From positions 62,001 to 126,000 of the forward strand of contig CAWGEV010000006.1 of NCBI GenBank assembly GCA_963821705.1: a stretch of DNA of 64,000 nucleotides, given 5' to 3'. This DNA is from DASUPK01 sp963821705 (GTDB lineage Bacteria > Actinomycetota > Thermoleophilia > Solirubrobacterales > 70-9). Each line of letters opens with the position of its first letter. Within the stretch, counting starts at the first letter, position 1. Shown here one piece after another: positions 52,955 through 61,331 of the stretch. The notes beneath the pieces are model-generated. The model saw only the letters and a program-made list of their open reading frames with translations. It did not search any database and had not been told where the DNA came from. The translations under genes and the position numbers were made by a program.

Positions 52955-53983
52955 CTACCCGATCGCGACCATACGCTCGATCGGCAGGGTGGCCTTCTCG
53001 GCGATCTCCGGCGGGACCTTGACCTCGAACTTGAAGTCCCGGAGCGAGTCGCGGACCTTCGGCAGAGTGATCATCTTCATGTATTTGCAGAAGGCCATCC
53101 GGTTCGCCTCGATCAGCTTCGCCCTCGGTGCCTCTTTTTGGAGGGGGTAGAGCATGCCGTTCTCCGTGGCCACGATGTACTCGCCGTCGGGGTGCTCCTC
53201 CATGTACTTGAGCATGCCGCCGGTCGAGAGCATCTGGACGCCCTCGGGGTCGATGTCGCCGGCGGCGACGTACTCCATCGCCTGGGTGGCGCAGCCGCAC
53301 TCCGGGTGGATCAGGAACTCGGCGTTCGGGTGCTCGTCGCGGACCGTCTTGATGTCGTCGGGCCGGATGCCGGCGTGGACGTGGCACTCACCGTCCCAGA
53401 TGTGGAAGCGGGCGCGGCGGTCCGGGTCGTCCTTGATGCCGGTCTCGCGCTCGACGAAGGCGCCGAGCCACATATCGGGCCCGAAGAGGATCTCGGTGTC
53501 GGGCCCGTGCTCGCGGAGGATGTGCTCGACCACCTGGACCGCGTTCCCCGAGGTGCAGCAGTAGTCGGTCTCGGCCTTGACCTCGGCCGAGGTGTTCACG
53601 TACATGACGACGACCGCACCGGGGTGCTCGGCCTTCCAGGCGCGAAGCTGGTCGGCGTTGATCGACTCCGACAGGGAGCAGCCCGCGCCGAGGTCGGCGA
53701 TCAGGACGGTCTTCTCCGGGCAGAGGACCGAGGCGGTCTCGGCCATGAAGTGGACACCGCAGAACTCGATCACCTCGGCGTCGGTCTTGGCCGCCTGTCG
53801 CGAGAGCCCCAGCGAATCCCCCACGAAGTCGGCCAGGTCCTGCAGCTCGGGCAGCTGGTAGTTGTGGGCGAGGATGACGGCGTCGCGCTCGGCCGCGAGC
53901 GCCTTCACCTCCGTGCTCAGGGTCGCGATCTCCTCCTCGCTCAGCTTGGCGGGAAGCTCGTTGACGGTAGGTAGCTCAAGCAT
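52955..53983 (-). CDS. nadA: Quinolinate synthase
   Basis: 342 residues. Three-domain NadA with cluster cysteines in CGVHFMAETASVLCPEKTVL (first), YCCTSGNAVQVVEH (region) and HPECGCATQAMEYV (second), and a later AFCKYMKM. AHNYQLPELQDLADFVGDSL opens the enzyme. It condenses iminoaspartate and dihydroxyacetone phosphate into quinolinate for NAD. ATG 53983 has AGGAAGG behind it. nadC lies 2 kb away on the same strand; nadB is not in the window. Confidence 0.94.
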   Translation of the reverse strand: MLELPTVNELPAKLSEEEIATLSTEVKALAAERDAVILAHNYQLPELQDLADFVGDSLGLSRQAAKTDAEVIEFCGVHFMAETASVLCPEKTVLIADLGAGCSLSESINADQLRAWKAEHPGAVVVMYVNTSAEVKAETDYCCTSGNAVQVVEHILREHGPDTEILFGPDMWLGAFVERETGIKDDPDRRARFHIWDGECHVHAGIRPDDIKTVRDEHPNAEFLIHPECGCATQAMEYVAAGDIDPEGVQMLSTGGMLKYMEEHPDGEYIVATENGMLYPLQKEAPRAKLIEANRMAFCKYMKMITLPKVRDSLRDFKFEVKVPPEIAEKATLPIERMVAIG

Positions 53984-54097
53984 GGAAGCCAGCCTTCCTC
54001 GGTGGACCTTATGTTCGCCGCCCCGGTCTGTGTAGACGAGACCTCGAAGTCGGCGAATGAACTGACCAAAGGTTAGCGCGGGCCTACCCTTGGCCTC

Positions 54098-54961
54098 ATG
54101 CCCGAGTTGCCCGAAGTGGAGATCACCGCCCGCCGCCTGAGCACCGCGCTCGAGGGAGCCGAGGTCGAGTCCGCGCTCGCGCCCGGCGTGGCCACGCTCA
54201 AGACCTTCGAGCCGAGCCTCGACGCGCTCACCGGCGCGAAGGTCAGCGGTGTGCGCCGAATCGGGAAGATGCTCGCCACCGATTTCTCCGCTGCGGACGG
54301 CGGCCCCCCGCTCACGCTGCTCGTCCACCTGATGTCGGCCGGCCGGTTGCAGGTCTTCGACAAGCGGGCGTCCCTGCGCGATCGCGCCTCGCGGATCCTG
54401 ATCCGGATCGGCGACGGCCGGGAGCTGCGTCTGCGCGAGTTCGGCACCAGGCAGGCGGCCTGGGCGCGTCTTCTGCCGACGGACTCGGTCGGCGAGGACG
54501 AGATGGTCTCCACGCTCGGCCCCGACGCCTGGCCTGCCCCGCCCCTGGAGCAGTTCCGCGAGCTGATCGACCAGCCCCGCCACCTCCACCCGCTGCTCCG
54601 CCACCAGCGTGACATCGCCGGTATCGGCCGCTCCTGGGTGGACGAGATCCTCTGGGAGGCCCGGCTCTCGCCGTTCAAGAAGGGATCCGAGCTGCGGGGC
54701 GAGGAGGTGAAGCGCCTCCACGAGAGCCTGCACGTCCTCGGCGACGCCCTGGATCACTACGAGGATGTGATTGGCGACACGGTCCCGGACAAGCTGCCGA
54801 TGCCCCTCAAGGTCCACCGCCGTGAGGGCGAGCCCTGCCCGCGCTGCGGCACCACGATCGAGGCGGTCTTCTTCGCGGAGCATCAGATGAACTACTGCCC
54901 GGAGGAGCAGACCGGCGGGCGAATCCTGAAGGACCGGCGTCTTTCGAAGCTGCTGAAGTAG
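54098..54961 (+). CDS. Fpg/Nei-family DNA glycosylase
   Basis: 287 residues. The N-terminal PELPEVE (catalytic Pro after Met removal, Glu next) and a Lys in RRIGKMLATDF match the family; the H2TH region reads HQRDIAGIGRSWVDEILWEA. The zinc finger has CPRC at the first pair, but the second is CPEE, so the fourth Cys is missing. It removes oxidised bases and cuts the backbone. ATG 54098 is 7 nt behind TACCCT, a leaderless layout. Confidence 0.9.
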   Translation: MPELPEVEITARRLSTALEGAEVESALAPGVATLKTFEPSLDALTGAKVSGVRRIGKMLATDFSAADGGPPLTLLVHLMSAGRLQVFDKRASLRDRASRILIRIGDGRELRLREFGTRQAAWARLLPTDSVGEDEMVSTLGPDAWPAPPLEQFRELIDQPRHLHPLLRHQRDIAGIGRSWVDEILWEARLSPFKKGSELRGEEVKRLHESLHVLGDALDHYEDVIGDTVPDKLPMPLKVHRREGEPCPRCGTTIEAVFFAEHQMNYCPEEQTGGRILKDRRLSKLLK

Positions 54962-54965
54962 CCGC

Positions 54966-55481
54966 CTAGCGGCCCGTGAGCTGACGGACCACCCCGCGCC
55001 CGATGGTCAGCGGGTGGCCGACGAGCGTCTGGAGCCGACCGGTCAGGCTGAGCGGATCCCGTGCGATGCCGAGCTGGCGGAGGACCGTCGTCTGGTCGAA
55101 GTAGATGCGCTCGCAGGTGAGCGTGTCGCCCTCGAAGACGAAGATCGCGAGGATGGGCAGCTCGAACTCCCGGCCCGTCGGAGGCAGGTTTCGGAGCGGT
55201 CCCTCGTGGGTGCCGCGGATGACCGCCTCTACCAGCACCGCGTCGTCGGCGTGGTGGAGCGCGAGCAGCTCATTGCGCTGGTCGGGAAAGGCGCGGCGGC
55301 TCTCCTCGTAGTAGGCCGCCACCTCCTCGGTGCCGTCGTAGACCTCCCCGGTGGCGACCAGCTCGTACCGGGGATGGCCGAACGTGTCGAGGGTCGCCTC
55401 GAACTCATGGCGGTTCTCGGAATCCATGTGCTCGCGGACGATCTCCTCGCGCTTCTTCCTCAAGAGAGGATTCGGAGCCAC
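54966..55481 (-). CDS. SnoaL-like polyketide cyclase-fold protein (paralogue 2)
   Basis: 171 residues: REEIVREHMDSENRHEFEAT, FGHPRYELVATGEVYDGTEE, LLALHHADDAVLVEAVIRGT, GREFELPILAIFVFEGDTLT and CERIYFDQTTVLRQLGIARD. This is the NTF2/SnoaL ester-cyclase type. It is closely similar to the gene before it (shared HPRYExVAT, CERxYxDxxTVLxQLGIARD), so a tandem duplication. GTG 55481 follows GGGAGG. Last of the nadC run. Substrate unknown. Confidence 0.82.
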   Translation of the reverse strand: MAPNPLLRKKREEIVREHMDSENRHEFEATLDTFGHPRYELVATGEVYDGTEEVAAYYEESRRAFPDQRNELLALHHADDAVLVEAVIRGTHEGPLRNLPPTGREFELPILAIFVFEGDTLTCERIYFDQTTVLRQLGIARDPLSLTGRLQTLVGHPLTIGRGVVRQLTGR

Positions 55482-55483
55482 GT

Positions 55484-56000
55484 CTACCTCCCGATCACCC
55501 GGCGGACGAGGCCGCGCGAGATGGTCAGGGGATGGCTGGCGGCGGTCTCGAGCCGGCCGGTCACGCTGGAAGGGTCCCTCGCGATGCCGAGCTGCTGCAA
55601 CACCGTGGAGGTGTCGTAGTAGACGCGCTCGCAGACCAGCGCATCGCCCTCGAAGACGAAGATCGCCAGGAACCTCTGCTCGAAGCGGCGGCCGGTGGGC
55701 GGCAGGCCCCGCAGCGCCCCGGCGTGGGTGCCGCGCGCGATCGCCTCCATCAGCACCGCGTCGTCCGAGCTGTGGAGGGCGACGATCTCGATGCTCCTGA
55801 TCGGGGAAGGCTCGGTTGAGCTCCTCCCAGTGGGCACGCACCTCCTCCGCCCCGTCGTAGACCTCGTCCGTGGCGACGTACTCGTAACGCGGATGCTGGA
55901 AGGTCGCGAGCGCCGCCTCGTAGTCGGCCGCGTTCTCGGCCTCGACGTGCTTGCGGACGAGCTCCTCGCGCCTGGCGGCGGCGGTCTCGAGGATGGCCAT
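55484..56000 (-). pseudogene. SnoaL-like protein (paralogue 1), one insertion
   Basis: About 171 residues across frames: RREELVRKHVEAENAADYEA, HPRYEYVATDEVYDGAEEVR, then after an extra base near 55793 IEIVALHSSDDAVLMEAIAR and CERVYYDTSTVLQQLGIARD. The span is 172 codons plus one. Its ATG shares the A of TGATG with the nadC stop, so it is co-translated. Same family as its neighbour. Confidence 0.78.
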
Positions 56001-56851
56001 CAATCCGACTCTATCCGGAGGGTCATGCTGAGGTCGAGCGCGGGCGTCGAGTGAGTCAGGGCCCCGACGGAGATGAAATCCACCCCCGTTGCAGCGATTT
56101 CGCCGACGGTGTCGAGCGTCACCCCGCCGGAGGCCTCGAGCTGGGGCGCCGGGTCCGCCTCTCGCGCGGCCGCGACCGCCTCGCGAAGCTCGGACGGGGT
56201 CATGTTGTCGAGCAGCAGGCGGTTGGCGCCAGCCTCGGCGCCCTCCCTGACCTCGCCGAGGTCACGGCACTCGACCTCGACCGGAAGATCCGGGCGGGCG
56301 TCGCGGGCTCTGCGCACCGCCTCCCCCACCCCGCCCGCCAGAGCCGCGTGGTTCTCCTTGATCAGGATCGCGTCATAGAGCCCCATCCGATGGTTGGTTC
56401 CGCCGCCGGCGGCCACCGCCGCCTTCTCGAGAGCCCGCAGGCCAGGCGTGGTCTTCCGGGTATCGAGGATGCGGGCGCCGGTCCCCTCCACCTCCCTGAC
56501 GAACCTGGCCGTGAGCGTGGCGACGCCCGAGAGGTGACAGAGCAGGTTGAGCGCGGTGCGCTCAGCGGCAAGCAGGCCGCGCGCCGGGCCGTGGACCCGC
56601 GCCACCTCCGCCGGGACGGCGCCACGCCACTCCCCCTCCGCTGCGACGCCCTCGAGATCCCCGCCGCCGGTCTGGCGAAACACCTCGGCCGCCACCTCGA
56701 TCCCGAACAGCACGCCCGCGGCCTTCTGGGTGATCGTCGCTCGACCGGTCGCACCCTCGGGGACGACCGCCTCGGCGGTGACGTCGCCGCTCCCCAGGTC
56801 CTCGAGCAGGGCTCTGGCAACCAGATCGCGGGTGCCCTCGTCGACCTTCAT
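56000..56851 (-). CDS. nadC: Nicotinate-nucleotide pyrophosphorylase (quinolinate phosphoribosyltransferase)
   Basis: 283 residues: ALLEDLGSGDVTAEAVVPEG at the start, ERTALNLLCHLSGVATLTAR, RILDTRKTTPGLRALEKAAV (PRPP/quinolinate site), NHRMGLYDAILIKENHAALA and EASGGVTLDTVGEIAATGVD. Full NadC. It turns quinolinate and PRPP into nicotinate mononucleotide. Followed directly by the two SnoaL genes. Confidence 0.95.
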   Translation of the reverse strand: MKVDEGTRDLVARALLEDLGSGDVTAEAVVPEGATGRATITQKAAGVLFGIEVAAEVFRQTGGGDLEGVAAEGEWRGAVPAEVARVHGPARGLLAAERTALNLLCHLSGVATLTARFVREVEGTGARILDTRKTTPGLRALEKAAVAAGGGTNHRMGLYDAILIKENHAALAGGVGEAVRRARDARPDLPVEVECRDLGEVREGAEAGANRLLLDNMTPSELREAVAAAREADPAPQLEASGGVTLDTVGEIAATGVDFISVGALTHSTPALDLSMTLRIESD

Positions 56852-56901
56852 CTCATCCGCACGATCTCACGAAACCCGTCTGTGAGACGTTTTGCAGGCA
56901 G

Positions 56902-57402
56902 ATGTCGAATGAGTCCCCGCCACCTTTTCAGTCGCTGATGGACGAACACGGCTCAGACGTGCTCGGGTTCCTGGTCGCGTCGGTCGGTCCACACGACGCC
57001 GAGGACTGCTTCCAGGAGACCTTCATCGCCGCGCTGCGCGGCTATCCGCGACTGGAGCACGCCCGTAACCTGCGCTCGTGGCTGCTCACGATCGCCCACC
57101 GCAAGGCGATCGATCACCATCGCGCCCGCGGGCGGCGTGCCGTCCCGGCCGGCAGTCCCGAGGAGGTGGCCCGGGACGTGCCCAGCTCGAACAACCGCCC
57201 CGACGCCAAGGGCGCCGGTGGCGATCCCGAGCTCTGGACCGCGGTCAGCGGCCTGCCGCCCAAGCAGCGGAGCGCCATCGTGCTGCGCTTCGCCACCGAC
57301 ATGTCCTACTCGGGCATCGCCAAGGCACTCGACTGCTCCGAGGACGCGGCCCGCCGCAACGTCCACGAGGGGCTTCAGAAGCTGAGAGGTGAATTCGCAT
57401 GA
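56902..57402 (+). CDS. ECF-type RNA polymerase sigma factor
   Basis: 166 residues: region 2 (LMDEHGSDVLGFLVASVGPH, DAEDCFQETFIAALRGYPRL, RSWLLTIAHRKAIDHHRARG) and region 4 (LPPKQRSAIVLRFATDMSYS, DCSEDAARRNVHEGLQKLRG). It overlaps the ogt-like gene by four bases (ATGA). The linker is a little long. The N-terminal part of the next gene may be its regulator. Confidence 0.9.
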   Translation: MSNESPPPFQSLMDEHGSDVLGFLVASVGPHDAEDCFQETFIAALRGYPRLEHARNLRSWLLTIAHRKAIDHHRARGRRAVPAGSPEEVARDVPSSNNRPDAKGAGGDPELWTAVSGLPPKQRSAIVLRFATDMSYSGIAKALDCSEDAARRNVHEGLQKLRGEFA

Positions 57403-58034
57403 ACCCGCTGTCCGACACGCAACTCGAGCAGCTGCTCCGCCAGACGCCGCCCTCGGGCGCGGACCTCGACCGCGCGGTCCGGGGCGTCCTCGCTCGCGCC
57501 GAGCGCGACGGGCTCGTCGACGTGGCCTACGCGCCGGTGGACTCGCCCTTCGGCAGGCTGCTCGTCGCCAGGACCGACCGCGGAGTCGTCCGCCTCGCAC
57601 TGCCGAAGCACCGCGGCCACCAGCAGTCCGAGGACCAGGTCCTCGAGGATCTTGCCCGCTGCGTCTCCCCGCGGGTCCTCGAGTCCCCCAGCCGTCTCGA
57701 CGAGGAGCGGCGCGAGCTCGAGGAGTACTTCGAGGGCAAGCGGCATCACTTCGACCTCTCGGTCGACTGGAAGCTCACCCCGGCGGGCTTCCGCAACCGC
57801 GCCCTGCACGCGGTGGCGCGGATCCCGTACGGCGAGACCCGGACCTACGGGCAGATCGCCAAGCAGGCCGGGAACGCGCGCGCCTCCCGCGCCGCCGGAA
57901 CCGCGTGCGGCCGCAACGCGATCCCGCTGATCGTCCCCTGCCACCGCGTCGTCCAGAGCGCCGGCGGGGTCGGCAACTACGGCGGCGGCCCTGAGATGAA
58001 GCGGGCCCTCCTCGACCTCGAGGGGGCACCTTAG
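57399..58034 (+). CDS. ogt: Methylated-DNA--protein-cysteine methyltransferase with N-terminal extension
   Basis: 211 residues. The C-terminal domain (about 125-208) has the active PCHRVV with IPLIVPCHRVVQSAGGVGNY and the helix-turn-helix ARIPYGETRTYGQIAKQAG. It removes O6-alkyl groups from guanine once per molecule. Residues 1-45 (TQLEQLLRQTPPSGADLDRA, VRGVLARAERDGLVDVAYAP) are not part of Ogt and could contact the coupled sigma factor. The ATGA overlap ties the two genes. Confidence 0.9.
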   Translation: MNPLSDTQLEQLLRQTPPSGADLDRAVRGVLARAERDGLVDVAYAPVDSPFGRLLVARTDRGVVRLALPKHRGHQQSEDQVLEDLARCVSPRVLESPSRLDEERRELEEYFEGKRHHFDLSVDWKLTPAGFRNRALHAVARIPYGETRTYGQIAKQAGNARASRAAGTACGRNAIPLIVPCHRVVQSAGGVGNYGGGPEMKRALLDLEGAP

Positions 58035-58035
58035 T

Positions 58036-59238
58036 TCACGCCGGGAACACCGCCATCGTCGCGGTAAAGCCGTGCAGGAAGTTGCGGCCGCCGACCGGGC
58101 CGATCTCGCCGGCGCAGAAGAAGCCGGCGGTCGGGGCGCCGAGGGAGTCCTCGACCGCCGAGGCATCGTGATCGGGCGCGTCGAACATGTGAGAGCCCCG
58201 GCCGTTGCAGGTGAAGAGCAGCGCGCCGGCCGCGCCGTCCGAGCCAAGCGCCTGCGCCTGCGCCCCGAGCGCCTCCCGGAGGTCCTCGTCGGCCGAGGCC
58301 GCGTCGCGGACGTGGAGCCGCACCGTCTGTCCGATCCGGACGCGCTCACCGATGGCGATCGCCCCCGACTCGCGGTCGGCCCCGATGATCGGCCGCACCA
58401 GGAAGTCCCCGCGCTCGTACTCCGGCCGGTTCTCGTCGATCACCAGCCCGATCAGCACGCCGGCGGCGGCCAGCTCGCGCTCGTCCTCGGGTAGCGACGC
58501 GATCACCTCGCCGAGCCGCTCCACCGCCGGCTTTCCGGCCAGCTGCCCGATCACGTTCGCCTCGGCGCTGGTGATCGTCATCTCGGGCCCGACCGGGCCG
58601 GCGCCCTGTGAGACACATGGGAGCACCTCGGCGCCGCGCAGCCGGAGGGCCACCGCGCCGTCGGTGTGGACCTCGCCGTCTCGCAGCATGACCGCCCCGC
58701 CCCCGAAGGAGGCGCTGGCGAGGCCGCCGAGGATCGGGACGTGGGGACGCGAGCGCTCGACCGCGGCGAGCAGCTCCACCGCCGGGAAGCTGAACGGGTC
58801 GCAGAGGGCGATCAGCGTCTCGTCCGTGGCCCCCTCGCCGTCGCCGGGCGGCTCCGCGAGCGACTCCGGCATGCCGAGGAGGCGGAAGCCCTCGGCTTCC
58901 CGCTCTGCCGTGACGTGCATCGTCTGCAGGACCGCGCCGGGCAGCGACGCGGCCCAGACGACCACCCCCGGCGTGTCCTCGAGCTCCTGTCCGCCGGCGA
59001 GCGTGCCTCCGGCTCCGCACCCGATCAGCGCCCGCGGCTCGAGGCGCTCATGGATCTCGGAGAGCAGCCACTTCGCCATCCCGAGGTGGTGGCCGGAAGC
59101 GAAGACGACCGCCGCGTCGCAGGACGGCTCAAGCCCGGCGCGGGCGCGGTCGGCAGCCTCGGCGGCGGCCTCCACCGTGTCGAAGCTCTCCGACGAGCCG
59201 ACCGAGGTGCGCACCGTCCTGGTCCTGGTGGAGCCCAC
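58036..59238 (-). CDS. FIST-domain signal-sensing protein
   Basis: 400 residues with FIST_N (about 30-215, e.g. CDAAVVFASGHHLGMAKWLL, LIGCGAGGTLAGGQELED, VPILGGLASASFGGGAVMLR) and FIST_C (about 225-385, LFTCNGRGSHMFDAPDHDAS, SLGAPTAGFFCAGEIGPVGG). FIST domains are thought to bind small ligands such as amino acids. No output domain is attached. The start is uncertain among several GTG codons. Downstream of prfB on the same strand, two bases apart. Confidence 0.88.
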   Translation of the reverse strand: MGSTRTRTVRTSVGSSESFDTVEAAAEAADRARAGLEPSCDAAVVFASGHHLGMAKWLLSEIHERLEPRALIGCGAGGTLAGGQELEDTPGVVVWAASLPGAVLQTMHVTAEREAEGFRLLGMPESLAEPPGDGEGATDETLIALCDPFSFPAVELLAAVERSRPHVPILGGLASASFGGGAVMLRDGEVHTDGAVALRLRGAEVLPCVSQGAGPVGPEMTITSAEANVIGQLAGKPAVERLGEVIASLPEDERELAAAGVLIGLVIDENRPEYERGDFLVRPIIGADRESGAIAIGERVRIGQTVRLHVRDAASADEDLREALGAQAQALGSDGAAGALLFTCNGRGSHMFDAPDHDASAVEDSLGAPTAGFFCAGEIGPVGGRNFLHGFTATMAVFPA

Positions 59239-59239
59239 G

Positions 59240-60395
59240 CTAATCCGTCACGAGGTCGCTGGACTCCGGCGCACCAGGGGCGGCGCGATTGGAGGCGGCG
59301 TAGTTCAGGTACTCGCGAACGAAGACATCGATGTCCCCGTCGAGGACGCGCTGCGTGTCCCCGACCTCCAGGTTCGTCCGGTGGTCCTTCACCCGCTGGT
59401 CGGGATGCAGGAAGTAGCTGCGGATCTGCGAGCCCCACTCGGCGGACTTCTGCTCGCCCCGTTCCTTCGCGAGCTCCTCGGCCCGCTCGAGCTCCTTCCG
59501 CTCCAGGAGCCGCGAGCGCAGGATCTGCATCGCGGTCGCCTTGTTCTGCGTCTGCGAGCGCTCGTTCTGGGACTGGGCCACGATCCCGGTGGGGACGTGG
59601 GTGATCCGGACGGCGGAGTCGGTCTTGTTGACGTGCTGCCCCCCGGCCCCCGAGGCCCGGTAGGTGTCGACGCGGATGTCTCCGTCGTCGATCTCGACCT
59701 CGACGTCGCCCTCCACCAGCGGCGCGACGTCTACCTGCGCGAAGCTCGTATGACGCCTGGCCGAGGAGTCGAAGGGCGAGATCCGGATCAGCCGGTGGAC
59801 CCCCCGCTCCGCGGCGAAGAGGCCGTAGGCGTTCTCGCCGCGCACCACGAAGGTCGCCGACTTGAGGCCGGCCTCCTCCCCCGGCGACGCCTCCTTCATC
59901 TCGACCTTGAAGCCGCGCCGCTCCGCCCATCGCAGGTACATGCGCACGAGCATCTCGGCCCAGTCCTGGGAATCCGTGCCGCCCGCCCCGGCGTTGACGG
60001 TGACGACCGCGTCGCCCGAGTCGAAGCGCCCGGAGAAGAGCCGCTCCTCCTCGAGCTCCGCGAGGCGGCGCTCCACCGATTCGAGCTGGCTCGCCAGCTC
60101 CCCGGCCATCTCCTCGTCGTCAGCGGCCAGCTCGGCGAGCTCATCGAGGTCCTCGACGTCCTGGCTCAGTTGCCGGAAGCCCTGGAGCCGGCGCTGGGCG
60201 CGGGCGTGCTCGGCGGAGATCTCCGCTGCCTTGCCCTGGTCGTCCCAGAAGCCGGGCTTCTGCATCTCCCCCTCGAGCCGATCGATCTCGCCGCTCAGCG
60301 TGTCCGGGTCAAAGGTAATCCGAGAGCAGCTTCAGCTGCCCGCGGATCTCGGCCAGGCGCGCCGGGATTCCCTCCTTGTTGAGAGTTTCGGCCAC
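59240..60395 (-). CDS. prfB: Peptide chain release factor 2 with programmed +1 frameshift
   Basis: 384 residues after frameshifting. GTG 60395 begins VAETLNKEGIPARLAEIRGQ, continues to LKLLSDYL, and meets CTT TGA C at 60314-60308. Slipping by one base continues PDTLSGEIDRL and the rest. RF2 motifs: SPFDSSARRHTSF (SPF reads UGA/UAA) and SGAGGQHVNKTDSAVRI (GGQ, peptide release). The span is 385 codons plus one base. UGA in the slip site is the stop RF2 itself recognises, so synthesis is autoregulated. Confidence 0.95.
60308..60314 (-). other. prfB: prfB recoding (slip) site CTTTGAC
   Basis: Minus strand reads TAC CTT TGA C. This is the canonical RF2 shift heptamer. The upstream Shine-Dalgarno-like stretch expected three bases before CTT is weak here (only CGGAT), unlike the AGGGGG of E. 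coli. Confidence 0.9.
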
Positions 60396-60413
60396 GCCCA
60401 GAAGCGTAGTCGG

Positions 60414-61301
60414 CTATTCGGGGACCGTCGCCGTGACGATCCAGGTCGAGGCGGGGCCCTTGACCCCGTCGTCGCCCTGGAAGTCGGCGAGCACCTCGCC
60501 GATCTCGCGCTCGAGCTTCGAGCGGATCTTGTCCGCCTCCTTCCCGGAGAGGCGGATCAGCTCGGCCGCCGGGCCAAGCGCCATGTTGAACTCGACCGCC
60601 TGTGCCAGGTCGTTGCCGATCTTCATCTCCAGGTCGAAGCGGGTGAAGGTGGGGTCCTCGAACCCGGCGATCTGAAGCTGCTCGCTGACCGTGTCGGCAT
60701 TGGCCATCGAGAACGGGCCCGGCCCGCAGGTCGGCTCGTCGGTCTCCTCCGGCTCCTCCAGGTACTGGTCCACCACCTTCTCGGTGCGGTAGACCCACTC
60801 GTTGTCGAGCTTGCGCCGCCAGACGATCGCGACCAGGCGGCCGCCCGGCCGCAGGGCCCCGCGGATGTTGCGGAGGGCCTGGACGGGATTGGCGAAGAAC
60901 ATGACGCCCATCCGGGAGAAGGCGTAGTCGTATGGGCCGCGCAGGTCCCCGATCTGGACGTCGGTGACGAAGAATTCGACGTTCTCGACCCCCGCCTCCC
61001 TCGCCTCCCCGATGGAGGCCTGGATGAACGGCTCGGCCACGTCCACTCCGACCGCCTCGCCCTCGGACCCGACCAGCGCAGCGAGCTGCTGGGTGGTGTC
61101 CCCGAAGCCGCAGCCGATATCGAGCACCCTTTCCCCCTGCCGGGGCGGGTTCGCCCGCATCGCGACGTCCCCGAAGTCGCGCAGTCCGACCACGATCAGA
61201 TCGCGGTACTTGACGAAGCGGTCGAACAGCACGCCGCTCCATGCTTCGGTCGCCTCCTCGTTCTCAGCGGCGACCGGCTTCGGTACCACTGCCTTCTCCA
61301 C
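60414..61301 (-). CDS. Class I SAM-dependent methyltransferase
   Basis: 295 residues: SAM motif I VLDIGCGFGDTTQQLAALVG, motif II region VGVDVAEPFIQASI, FFVTDVQIGDLRGPYDYAFS, RGALRPGGRLVAIVWRRKLD. The long C-terminal part suits small-molecule or lipid methyltransferases of the UbiE/phosphatidylethanolamine type. GTG 61301 lies 6 nt behind TACCAT (leaderless layout). Confidence 0.86.
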   Translation of the reverse strand: MEKAVVPKPVAAENEEATEAWSGVLFDRFVKYRDLIVVGLRDFGDVAMRANPPRQGERVLDIGCGFGDTTQQLAALVGSEGEAVGVDVAEPFIQASIGEAREAGVENVEFFVTDVQIGDLRGPYDYAFSRMGVMFFANPVQALRNIRGALRPGGRLVAIVWRRKLDNEWVYRTEKVVDQYLEEPEETDEPTCGPGPFSMANADTVSEQLQIAGFEDPTFTRFDLEMKIGNDLAQAVEFNMALGPAAELIRLSGKEADKIRSKLEREIGEVLADFQGDDGVKGPASTWIVTATVPE

Positions 61302-61331
61302 CGGCCCATGGTACGCCGACGGCCGCCGCTG

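Noticed and set aside
60308..60314. prfB frame break as another sequencing insertion
   Set aside because: CTT TGA C at this exact place is the known RF2 recoding site, so this one is biological.
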